NCBI GenBank assembly: GCA_950295325.1
Contig: OX485803.1
Location: 57,553,554 to 57,617,553 of the forward strand
Direction: 5' to 3'
Origin: Polytrichum commune
Taxonomy: Eukaryota; Streptophyta; Polytrichopsida; Polytrichales; Polytrichaceae
DNA: 64,000 nucleotides
Position 1 is the stretch's first letter; each line of letters begins with the position of its first letter. Both the position numbers and the translations under genes were made by a program. Positions 24,884 through 35,601 of the stretch are shown here, piece by piece. The notes under the pieces were generated by a model that worked only from the letters and a program-made list of their open reading frames with translations, was not told the origin of the DNA and ran no database searches.

Positions 24884-25660
24884 GTGATCATCGAGTGTTG
24901 ATGATGTGAGTAGTGGAGTCAGATTGTCATTGCTTATAAGAGTGCATAATATTGTTGCAACTCCTTCCATGCTCTCACTACAAGGTTAGTAGTTAGTTGC
25001 AGGAGGCTGATCGGTTTAGCATCATCCCGAGTTTCTTGACGAGATTTTTTAAGCACAGCGCAGGACGAGAGTACCTATATATCTAAAGTTGCTTGCCGTC
25101 CTCCTCTTCTCCAATCTTGTGTAGAGCGTTTTAGCCAGGCTGCGTACGTATTCTGATGCGGAAACCTTGAAGAGTAGGCCTGAAACGATCGAGAGAGAGA
25201 GATTAGTGATCATCGAGTGCCGTGCTTATTCCAATTGTCAGTGCTTACAAGAGTGCATAATTGTGTTGCATCGCCTTCCATACTCTCTCGCAAGGTTAAT
25301 AATTAATTAGGTGCAAGAGGGACAATCGGTTTCTGATCCCGGAATTCGCAGGAATTAAGCAGAGCGCAGGAAGTGAGTACCTATATTGCGTTGCTTGCTG
25401 TCCTCCCGTTCTCCAATCTTGTGTAGATATTTTCGCCAGGCTGAATTTTCTGATGCGATAGACTTGAATTGGTTTGAAACGCTTGCATGCTGATTGCACG
25501 TACGGTTAGGTGCAGAAAGGCCGGTCGATTCCTCATCGCGAATTCTTGATGTCATTAAGCACAGCGCATGAGCAGAGTATATAGCGTTTGCTTTCTGTCT
25601 TCCTCTTCTTCTCCTTGCGTAGGTGTTTAGCTAGGCTAAATTGCACACCCCTTTTTCGGA
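24884..25660. repeat. three tandem diverged copies of a promoter-like cassette
   Basis: Copies begin at about 24884 and 25204 (both AGTGATCATCGAGTG) and a shorter third covers about 25500-25660. Shared blocks in order: gagtgcataat; ccttccat-ctctc; a-aggtta-ta; ttaagca-agcgca; a TATA-like block (gagtacctatatatc, gagtacctatattgc, agagtatatagcg); then ttgct-tgtcctcc-cttctcc and a gccaggct-type end. The order is kept in all three while the intervening bases differ, so these are old duplications with conserved blocks. Confidence 0.75.
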
Positions 25661-26000
25661 TCGATCCACACATGGCTCATGCTTGATCGCAACTCATATT
25701 CACATTTCCCTGTATAAGAGATCGTCTTCTGCAGCACTGAAGCAACAAAGATTTCGTCCGGCCACTACGCATCATTACATCTTGAGTTGAGATCCGGTGT
25801 TCAATATAAGCTGTGCTTGGAATTTTATGGATCACTATTACAAGTAACGAAGTGTGATCACCCCGGCTTCCATTTGTGATCAGTTTTGACACTATGAAGC
25901 TGATTTAGAAGAGCTAGGATTTAAATTGCATCTATCGGCGAACGGACGACGAAGTGTAAAGAATTGTGAACAATTGTGAAGAATTCTGGACAACATAATC

Positions 26001-26132
26001 ATGGCGAACTGGGGGTTGCTGATGACGCTGATGCGACTCGCAGCCGCCTCCATGGAGGCCGTCACTAGGAGTTTGGAGCGCCTGGCGATGGTGCAGCATT
26101 CGCACGCCGATTTGCGAGCCTTGCAATCGTGA
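26001..26132 (+). CDS. possible 43-residue peptide downstream of the cassettes
   Basis: ATG in context ATAATCATGG; the peptide begins MANWGLLMTLMRLAAASMEA and reads as one amphipathic helix rich in Met, Leu and Ala, ending DLRALQS. No family known. Position downstream of the triplicated cassette is the only support; it may be a gag leftover or a chance ORF. Confidence 0.2.
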   Translation: MANWGLLMTLMRLAAASMEAVTRSLERLAMVQHSHADLRALQS

Positions 26133-26450
26133 TTGCGGAAGAGATATGGTCCGACAACACCAATACCCGGCCATACCCGGCGCAAGTGGTTGGTATAGGG
26201 ACTTGCTACCTATGTCTGATTCTCATCTGTCAGGATGGATGAGAGCCGTTTCGTTGATACCCGCCTCGGCCGAGGCGCTGGCGCTGTATCGAGGGATCGG
26301 ATGATAACCATCCATTCCGGACGAACGACTCCATGGTCATGGATGAATGACTTGAGGGTCGCGGAACTGGGACTTAGAGAGAGACCTAGTAGTGGTGTAA
26401 AACTCAATTTTGAGGCTATTTTAACTTAGGAAATTTTCCTAGTATATATT

Positions 26451-27056
26451 CTCTATGTATCTCTTGGCGATACTAGAAATTATTCTAAAATTTCTCCGGA
26501 ACATATAGAAGCCGTTGTCATGGCGGATGAGAGACTTTAATGTTATCGGATTCTTGCAATTTCGTATAAGATGGTATCTAATCCGCGTGACAATCTACAC
26601 TTACATCTTTGGGAAAAGTATATTATTTCACGTGACCTATCTATCTACTCTCTTGAGTGTGGATGAATATTGTAACTTTGTCTCACATTGGCAAATGTAG
26701 GGTAAGGCTTCTCCATATTGCATGCTATCACCGGGCTGCTTTCAATGATGCAAATGTGTTAAACTAATTACACTTATGGCCGAAATACGCATACTTTCTC
26801 CACGGTGTTCAAAATCCGTTCAAGAAGAGTTTTGAGGGTATCATAAAATTACTTCCAAAGACGAGATAGAGTTTCCATGGTATATCTTTAGCATTGCTTC
26901 ATGATGTACCTTTAGGGATTTGTGCTTTGATTACAGACCCTTAAACCTCATATGGTTGTAACTTTGGTCCACGTCTATCGTGAATACCGGGATTGCAAAA
27001 AGAAGATTTTGGTTCATTTGGCGTGTTCACAAAGCATGGCATATGTGTAACTACTG
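26451..27056. other. AT-rich intergenic, nothing recognised
   Basis: Near 26410-26510 short palindromes (aggaaattttcct, agaaattattctaaaatttct) occur; no gene. Confidence 0.45.
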
Positions 27057-27058
27057 TA

Positions 27059-27197
27059 GAGGGGCTCCCTATTCCAACACAAATTAATTATTTCCCCTCA
27101 AAAGTTGCCATGTGTCATGCTCACATTTGCCAGGACCGGTTGTATCTCACGTGGAAACTATATTCTGGCACATGTAAAGATGAAATAGGGAGCCCTC
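27059..27197. mobile_element. 139-bp MITE flanked by TA
   Basis: Ends GAGGGGCTCCCTATTCC and, inverted, GAGGGCTCCCTATTTC; TA on each side (27057-27058, 27198-27199). Size and TA duplication fit Stowaway/Tc1-mariner-type MITEs. Confidence 0.75.
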
Positions 27198-27257
27198 TAT
27201 GATATACTCTTTCATTTTCATTTTTTAAACAATGGAAGTTGGATAGTATGGATAATA

Positions 27258-27386
27258 GAGTTATCCTTTACCTCAATGGGACTTTTGGCGGCAAGTTATT
27301 TGATTTGCATTCAACACACCTTCCATGTTCGGTGGGTGTTAGGTACAAGCTCCGACAAAAAGGACCATTGAAGTAAAGGATAACTC
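27258..27386. mobile_element. 129-bp MITE flanked by TA
   Basis: Ends GAGTTATCCTTTACCTCAAT and, inverted, GAGTTATCCTTTACTTCAAT, followed by GG-CTTTTTG on both. TA on each side (27256-27257, 27387-27388). Only 60 bp from the previous MITE; both start with GAG after TA but differ in sequence. Confidence 0.78.
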
Positions 27387-27389
27387 TAA

Positions 27390-30300
27390 TAAATGAAGTG
27401 GACCACACTACTTTTCATATTCCTCAAAATTAAGAGGTGCACATGATGGTGTCACGTAACTTTATCCACAAGTAGACTGATGAGTCACAAAAGTTTGGCA
27501 TCATGCATGTATATTTGAACATGTCACCAAGATGAGGTGCATGCACAATCAATGCATTATGAGTCCTAATAGGCAAAAGTCATGCGTCGGTGAAAGAACA
27601 ATACAAATCTATCAATTTTGGTACAAATTTGTAGGTTTTCTAGTGACATAGGACAAGTTGCTAACTTCCTAGTGATGCTAGACAACTGCCCATGGCTCAG
27701 ATGCTTCTCCTAATGCCATTGGCAAATGCAGTAGCATCATCTGACAAAGAGGCAAGATTTTCTTTTCATGGATATGACTTCACATGATGAAATAATTTAG
27801 AACCCCATCTCATTTTTCTAACAAATTGAGTGTATCATTCACATATAATTTCATTTCACCTCAAATGAAAAACCCATTGCAACCACATTAAATGTCGGGC
27901 AACCATGTTTTTGAAAATGATGTGGTCCACACTAATTTGGAGTGCTAATTCAATTAACTCAAAAAGATCATTTCAACCCAAAGACTCTATGGTTACATAT
28001 CCTATTAACTTTGAACCTATGCACCAAAGATTGCTAACCTTTTTTAACAAAGCAAGTCAAATGGAGTTAGAGCAGTATTTTTTAGCACCAACTTTGGTTG
28101 CGGAGGAATTTCAGTAGATCATAATTTACTCTAATGGACAATAGTTCGTTGCAAAAAGAATAACTTTTCCCAAGTTGTTGGCCCATTTACTTGACTTTAT
28201 GGCTCATTGGTAGTAGAGATTGTTGCTTGATTCATCCTTGAGCTTGTGTCTCTTGGTTTTCACGGAGACCAAACAAAGTACAACGGTTTTATTCAATTTT
28301 ACTATTTCCTTCCTTGTCTTGGATCTCCATTCATCATGCCAATCACTTTATGTATTTATTTAAACTAAATCCATTTTTCTGGAGTAACTATTGTATTGTA
28401 GGGTTGCTTTGCATGGTTCAGGTGTAATTCGCACCCCTTTATGGCGTGCACTTTAAAGGAGCTTGCATCTCTTGGGTTAACAACAAACATCTCTTTGGTT
28501 AAAATCTCTTAGGACTATGCAAACTCCTTCTCTCTTTGACCAATGCTTCTCATATAAGTAACAGGAAAAAAATGTAAAATTAAAAATAGAAAAAGAACAA
28601 CAAGAACAACAAACAAAGATACATTGCAATCTATGGTCACTATGCATGGTTTGGGTGTAAACCACCTCTTGATCTTGTGAAGGCAACATGAGATGCTTTA
28701 AATTTGACCTCGTCACGATCCAGTTTATTAGTACGAGATAATTATCAAATCTAAATCAAGGTTGCAACTATTTTCTGATAGCTATTCAATTTTTTTTTAA
28801 ATAAAAATAAAAATAAAAATAAACTCCAATTAACAAAGTTATGCATGCTTATCATAATAAATTGTGTGCACATGGTGATCCCAAGGCCTCCTCTTTATTA
28901 GTGTTGTCTACCATGTGCGATTGCATAATTGTAAGTACATGTACAACTTTGCAACCGATAAACAACCCTTGTATGTATCTACATCTTGTTTCAAAGGGAA
29001 ACAACCCTTGTATGTAAGGAAAAAAAGGAAAAAAAAGAAGAAGCATTTGAGCTATGTAATAAGTATGTCAATTACATAGCTTTGTATTTCTATGTATGTA
29101 TCCTTTCTTCTTTAATACTATTTCCTCCCTTGAGTATGTATATGTTGAAGTTAACTTAAGGGAATCCATTTGTATTTTTAATCAATGTCAAGGTTTCAAT
29201 GTATTGCACATTGTTCGAACACGTAACCTAACATGCTTTGAGATTTGTGATACCACCAATACAACTATTTGCTATAAACTCTTTAGAAAGCTCATCTACA
29301 TTAATTGAAGAGACATCACTCCTTTTCTAATTATCAAACCCTATCATGTATGCAAATTTATGCTAATTATGTTCAAAATAATCCCCCAACTCAAAACCTT
29401 ATGTGGTCTTAGCATTGTGGCAATTCACTATATTCCCATTCTTTCAATCCTAGACGTGGGCAGGTTATATCTCAAATAAAAGCACTTGAGAATATGAATT
29501 CAAAGAGCTTAATCACACTTCACAAGTCCCAAGAATGAAGGGAGGAACATCAAAATCAACATGAAGACCCTTTGATCTTTGAATGGCACTACCCCGGAAT
29601 GGAGCCTTAGAGTTAGGAGACAATGTGGTGACTATGGAAAGAGGATTTGAAGAAGCTCTACAAGATGGATTGTTTCTTTGTGCAAAAACTAGCAAGATTT
29701 AAGGGAGATGTCACTCGGGGGGGGGGGGGGGGGTCACTCCCTCTTATATTAATGCATACACGTGCGCTCAGGACTTATTTATCAGGGGCTTATTTACCTT
29801 GCAAAAAAGATTATAAGGTATTGTATTTTAATATACCCTATCAATAAAAAATTTATAAATTGGGGGGGGGGGATCATTTAAAAATACCCTCTTTTACCTA
29901 TATTGCCAAAGAAAATTGGAAAGAAGATTGCAATTCAAACAACACGCTGAAAATTTCCCTCCCGGCACGTAGGTAAAGAACATTAACTCCACTTTGGATA
30001 CATTGGTTCAGTAACGTTCAAGCCAACCACAATGCGAAGTCATCCATACAAGTCATTTCAACAAAAAATTACCTCTTTTCATTCACTAGACAGACCCTAC
30101 TCTAGACCCATTACCCCTAGTAATTGTTTCCACTCTATTTAACATGTACTGACTACATAAAAGAGGCCATTATATGTGATGGTATTTTACATGTAAACAT
30201 GTTTCATTGTTTTAAAACCCCCTATATTATATGTACATTTTTTGCAGAATTTATCTATAATGAATATATTAGATATTGTTTTTACGATTGTTTAGTACAT

Positions 30301-30603
30301 TGTTTTTACGATTTTCGCCAATGACCCACCCGAGAGATGTCATCAAGTGAAGCAGTTGGAGATATTTCTTCAACAAATCATGTTATGTATTGTGAGTTAG
30401 GAAATGATTCTATATAGTGGGTTGCTCTATAGTGTTCTACTTTGTAGGTTGGGAAATAATGTGGACCCGGGTTGCACCCACAATATTATCCACAATGCTT
30501 TTAATGTGGAAATAAGCTCAATAGTGTGGCCCACACTATTTACGATAAGTAGTGTAGTGCAATAGAGAAGTCCTCTTGTAAACGGTTCCTCTCTTACAAT
30601 AAG
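27390..30603. other. intergenic, no gene recognised
   Basis: Short ORFs only. Two G homopolymers (29717-29733 and 29862-29872) and the segment at about 30440-30560 (tggaaataagctcaatagtg) that recurs at about 46205-46270, another relic repeat. Confidence 0.45.
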
Positions 30604-30976
30604 TACACTAAATATGATATTTAGTGTCACCAATTTTGATTGCCTTGCTCAATACTAATTGTAAACCGCGGTATAGTGTCACCAACACTAAATGTTAGCC
30701 CAACATTTATTTGTCGTTCCTTGCAAATTTTTAGGTAGATTATAGATTCACAGTGTTGTAATTACTCTAACTCCCCGAGTGATTTCTCATCCAAATTTCA
30801 ATCATCCGTGACAATATTTCATCACAAGTTGCTAACAAGAGAAGGTTGGGTTTTGGCCAATGGATGAACTCATCCATCATCCATGACAGTATCTGTTCAA
30901 TTATTCATAAGAAGTGTCATCCAAAAAGCTACCTTAGTGACATAAAATACCATATGACACTTAACATCATATGTGT
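30604..30976. mobile_element. MITE family M copy 1
   Basis: Left end TACACTAAATATGATATTTA, followed by gtgtcaccaatt; right end eroded (catatgacacttaacatc). Shares internal blocks with 44970-45349 and, inverted, with 34533-34902 and 55775-56151: a ttcatccaaatttcaat-cgtgac block and an aagtgtcat block. Confidence 0.7.
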
Positions 30977-31033
30977 TTGGGGAAGGGTTGGCAGTAAACT
31001 CACAACCACCTTCCGGCCATATAAGTGAACTTA

Positions 31034-31520
31034 GGGCCACTTCTCACACGAGACTAAGAGCCCGTGACCATTACACTTCAAGCACTCTCATTGATGGAAA
31101 AGGCGGAACCGGTCCAAGTCCGCTTCACACTACGCTTGAGGGACCAACGGAGTATATATGTGAATGCAATATGGATGTAAAGTCTACATGGATTCCTACA
31201 TGGCATCAAATGGATCACGTTTCATGATCACTTGGATTATTTTCAAAAACCATCTCTTGGAGGTAGGCCACACACAAAACCGGGAGACCATGGCACTCTG
31301 AACACTCACAATCATTGATTTATTCTATTTTATCATGTGGGAGGACTCACATGAATAGAAATTTATCAAAATAGCATTTGGTTGAGGGCCCGGTCACATA
31401 TGACTTCACACTACACTTGAGGGTCCGTGACCACACTACATGAGTTTGGAGGTGTGTTGGGACGGCCTTGGGACACTTTCTTTTGGGCTCTCACAATGTC
31501 ATGGTCACAGCACTTGGCCC
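31034..31520. mobile_element. Tourist-like MITE family H copy 1
   Basis: Left end GGGCCACTTCTCACACGAGA after TTA; right end ...TTGGCCC before TAA, slightly eroded. Aligns with 47779-48279 and 56152-56651 through blocks such as ccattacacttcaagcactc, gagccggtccaag, tggcatcaaatg and ggttgagggcccggtcacat. Confidence 0.82.
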
Positions 31521-31947
31521 TAAGTGGTGATGTTTCACCAACTTACGGTTTTATGTAGGTTTGGTTCTGGAGGACAAGGACGAGAAGTGACAAGGGTAGC
31601 AGGAGGCTGGGCAAGGGAGGGATCCACCTGCCCAGCCTTTTGTGTCCCCCAAAAAAATCCACCTGCCCGCCCAGCCGACGCTGCCCGGCCTGCCCCTTGC
31701 CCAGGAGCAAGGAAAAGGATGTTGTCGATACCTTGATTATTTTAGATGTACATAACATAGGTGAAAGGAATTTTAGCATTAACTACCTCTTTGATATGAC
31801 AAAACGGGGATTCTAAATGTCGCATCATCGAGTGTCAATGTCGTATAAACGAGGGAGTTTTGAACTAAAAAGTTTGGTTGCGCAAAAATGTGAAATAATA
31901 TTGAGGGTGTCGTATAAATGAGTGTTATATGACCATGTTAGATTATA

Positions 31948-32234
31948 CCACCTCTTGGAGGTAGGTCTAACACAAAACCAAGAGACCATGGCACTCCGAA
32001 ATCTCACAACCATTGATTTAGTTGATTTTATCATGTGTGAGGACTCGCACGGGTAGAAATTCATTGAAATAGCATTTGGTTGAGAGCCCAGTCACATATG
32101 GCTTCACACTACACTTGAGGATCCATGACCACACTACATGATTTTGGAGGTGTCTTGGGTCGGCCTTTGTACACTTTCTTTTGTACTCTCACAATTTCAT
32201 GGTCACGGCATTTGCCTCGTGTGTGAAGTGACCC
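31948..32234. mobile_element. Tourist-like MITE family H copy 2, 5'-truncated
   Basis: Matches the right 290 bp of family H from ccacctcttggaggtaggtc to the terminal GTGTGAAGTGACCC, followed by TAA. Confidence 0.8.
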
Positions 32235-32574
32235 TAAATGCAACCTAAAACTAGAGAGGAGGATAGGAGGGGTTTATAAGGGGATTTAACGATCAATTCA
32301 CAAACGAATTAGACCGTCAACTTAAATAGCTTTTAGGATAGGCAAACCACATACCACTCAAATATAGGCTATAGGTGTCCCAATACCAAATAAGGTTTCT
32401 CTACATTAGAGGTAAGCAATTGCAACCTTGGATTTACACAACTACCCCTTGCAATTTGAATAATGCAAGGAATTCAATTACACAAGGATGTTAAATGATA
32501 TTAAATAATTGGATTACATTCATGCTTCAAGGTCAAGCCCATCTAATATATTCATCAAGTAAGGTTAACCCAAA

Positions 32575-33260
32575 TATGGATTCGCCATTGTGTTCAATTA
32601 GAAGCGTATATTGTCTATTGAAGAAGATAAATTTGTAAACAATTTAGATGATGTGGGAGAAGACAATGTAGTTTCTCCTCCACAAAGCCCTGAATTCAAC
32701 CCTCTATCTCCAACTATGGATGATATTGGTGTATGAGATGATGGTCTTGATATAATACAAGTGCAAGAATCAGAAGTTAAGGATCTTCCTCAAATCCAAG
32801 TTCAATTGGCAAAGCAAAATGATCTATATGTTGAGTTGGGTCAAGATTTCTTCACAACATACAAGATGAAAACTATAGGTTTAGAATATACAGAGAGCGC
32901 AATCAGGAGATTGAATGCCCTAAAAATCAAACTCCAATTTGTCTTAATCCCTCAATCAGTTCCTAGGGGTATCTCTTTACCTCGTGTTGATAGTAATATC
33001 ACTTCAGTTCAAGCCAATGTGTCAAGGATCACGTTTGGGCATAAGATGCCATTGAATCCCAAAAATAAGGATGTAGTTGGTTCGAGTGGGGACACGAACC
33101 CGTCACAAGCATCAGATACTTATACTACACTATGCTTATTGAGATTACTATTAATATGGTTAGGTAATAACACAATTTTATTGTTTCCATGGCCTAGATA
33201 TAGTATCACGCACATATTGACGCTAAACGTCATGCATCATTGTTGTCTAATTTCTTATTA
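32575..33260 (+). other. unrecognised protein-like segment
   Basis: The plus strand reads a Ser/Pro-rich stretch (EDNVVSPPQSPEFNPLSPTM), one stop, then an open frame to 33261 with VQLAKQNDLYVELGQDFF, KTIGLEYTESAIRRLNALK, and SGDTNPSQASDTY. The composition is protein-like and the frame is kept for over 200 codons with one stop. Probably a piece of a transposon protein or pseudogene; family not recognised. Confidence 0.3.
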
Positions 33261-33799
33261 GAGAACTCTTTATATTTTGGTGTTAGTAAAATTATTAGTT
33301 TTCAAAAGTTAGTAGGGAATTTAAATAAGATGACAATTGCTAACTTGGGTAGGCAACACCATAGATCTTTGGACTCCTATTTCAAGAGTTCTTGAGAACA
33401 TTTGTGTTTGTTTGAAGTTATAAGTTATAAGTCATACCATCTATATTGTGTAACCTCATTGATATATGTTTAAGCACATATTACTTATGTTTTCGTATTC
33501 CCTCGATAATACGACAACTTTATGCCATTTGTCATATTAATGAGAAGACAACACTTCGATAATACGATTTTTGTGTTTCCTAAACGCGTCATACTAAAGA
33601 GGGAGAACAGTATTTGAAAATAATCCAAGTGTGAAATTGTCCAAGTCCGGGCTCTCAGCCTCATATGTGAAGTGGCCCAAGTGGCCCAGACTCCCCCTCC
33701 CTCCTTTGTGGGCCCAAGCCCAGGACCAGCCCTGCACTGGGCTAGGGGTACTCCCATGGCCTAGATTTAGTATGCGCTTGGGGCCATGGAGCGCCCTAG

Positions 33800-33963
33800 T
33801 GATATGGGAGGGCCGGTGCTTGAGACTTAAATCCTCCACTTTTAACCCATGCCACATCATTTGCAAACTAGGCTCGGCACTAAATAACGTCGATAGTGTG
33901 AAGGCTGTGTTTTCAGAACCAACTTTTAGGCTTAGCTAAAGTCAAGTGGGGAGGGGGCATAAG
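33800..33963. mobile_element. TIR element family D copy 2, partial
   Basis: Inverted and diverged match to 54662-54825 (gggagggccggtgcttgag, tgtgaaggctgtgttttcag, ttttaggcttagc), ending GGGGAGGGGGCATAA like both ends of the complete copy. Its other end is not visible. Confidence 0.65.
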
Positions 33964-34049
33964 CTAGGGGTTTAGTAGCCACCGGGATTGAGTGCATGCC
34001 CCCCCCCCCCCCTTAGTATTTGCAAGGTCAACTAATAACTTTGGAGAGA

Positions 34050-34312
34050 TCTAGAATAGATATTGTATATAGCATCACCAATTTCATTTGTCAATACTAC
34101 ATTTAAACCACCCATGTTAGTGTCACCAACACCACATGTAAACCCAACATTATTCGTCATTCCCTTGTAAGAAAATGTGGGAAAATTATAAAAGTAAAAT
34201 ACCTTGCAACTACTGTCACTTACTGAGTGATTTTTCATCCAAATTTCAATGACCCGTGACGTGAAAGTTACCATAGTGACATAATATACCATAATATGAC
34301 CCAAGATACAAA
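34050..34312. mobile_element. MITE family M copy 2, eroded
   Basis: Contains the family order: tatagcatcaccaatttc, tgttagtgtcaccaacacc, gtgatttttcatccaaattt, and tagtgacataatatacc. Ends are not clean. Confidence 0.6.
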
Positions 34313-34532
34313 ATTTAAGCATGGTTCACACCCGTGGGTATCTTTTCTTAACATCATGGTTATTTATGACTACATGCACACTTGGTTCATTGTTGGCTTA
34401 CCCCATACATTAAGGTATCATCATTAGGTTAAGAAACTGCATAGCTATAACCTAACAACACAATTAACGCCTAACCTCGGTGGTCATTTACCACATGCAT
34501 TTTTAAAAACAATGGTAGTGACTAGTGATTTA

Positions 34533-34902
34533 CTACACTAAATATGATATTGACTATCATATGGTATTTTATGCCACTATGGTAACTTTTTGAAAGACAC
34601 TTCTTATGGATAAGTGAGCAAATACTGTCATGGATGATGGATGAGTTCATCCATTGGCCGCAACCCTACCTTCTCTTGTTAGCAACTTGGGATGAAATAT
34701 TGTCATGTATGATTGAATTTTGGATGAAAAATCACTTGGTAAGTTATAGTAATTGCAACACTGTAAATCTAGAATTCCACCAAAGAAACTACAAGGAAGG
34801 ACAAATAATGTACTATGTGTTAGTAACACTATAACACAGTTTATAATTAGGATGAAGCACAACAATAAGAATTGGTGACACTAAATATCAAATTTAGTGT
34901 AG
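34533..34902. mobile_element. MITE family M copy 3, complete
   Basis: Starts CTACACTAAATATGATATTG and ends, inverted, CTACACTAAATTTGATATTT. 370 bp; inverted relative to copies 1 and 4. Contains gatggatgagttcatccatt, matching about 30860-30885 on the other strand. Confidence 0.78.
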
Positions 34903-35126
34903 TGGTCACATGACATGTTGACGTGATGACACATGATACTATAAGTAAGGTGAGTTTAATGATGGCCATATGTGATTAGAAATAGTAACCCACTCTAAAT
35001 AGGTGACATCTTTGATGTGAATGAAATGGCATTTAGGTTAACGTAAAGTTAAGTTATTTTACGATCAAGATTGGTAAGTATAGAAATCACAATAAGGACT
35101 TAGCCATAGGTGTGAACCGTCCCTTA

Positions 35127-35589
35127 GAGCATCGCCACCCATCCCATACTAAACTAAAAATTAGATGTAGAGTAGTTCAGTTTAGTCTGGAATTGCCCCA
35201 CCCATCTGCAAAATGGATGAATTGAACTACTCTACATCCGTTTTTCAATGAATGTCCTGCAAAACTTAGTTGTTTTGCAATGGACAAGCTGCCCTGAACT
35301 GCAACGATGGGAGAATAAAAGAAGTGAATCAATTTACCCGGAGAGAAAAATGGGGACACTGGTTTTGCCCTAAATATCACATTTAGTGTAGTTTACAGAT
35401 GAAATGGTTGAGTTTGAGAAGTAACCAGCTGAAGCTCCTCAGGTGTCGGAAAATTACCCCAAAGAAAATTACCCTAAACATGCAACGATGGGTGAGGCAC
35501 CTAAACAATGTGTGACCTGAACTGAACTGAAAACTGATGAATAGCATCAAAGCATCAGTTCAGGGTGCCATCATGGGTGGTGATGCCCC
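35127..35589. mobile_element. Tourist-like MITE with TTA target duplication
   Basis: TIRs GAGCATCGCCACCCATC and, inverted, GGGGCATCACCACCCATG; TTA on both sides (35124-35126, 35590-35592). Inside (about 35368-35440) lies a family M end (aaatatcacatttagtgtag) plus the adjacent segment gaaatggttgagtttgagaa, also found at about 45357-45395, so another element landed in it. Confidence 0.82.
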
Positions 35590-35601
35590 TTATTAGTGTG
35601 G

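Larger units (their letters stand above)
24140..26450. other. GC-richer island with promoter-like tandem repeats, locus unknown
   Basis: By eye clearly richer in G and C than either flank, with CpG-rich words (ggctcgatcgactcgatcgg at about 24656, ggccggggccggggcc at about 24800). Holds two G-boxes, a triplicated cassette, and a 43-codon ORF. It looks like a promoter plus transcribed leader or a retroelement end, but no known domain, tRNA, snRNA or LTR pair was found. See separate entries for its parts. Confidence 0.45.
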
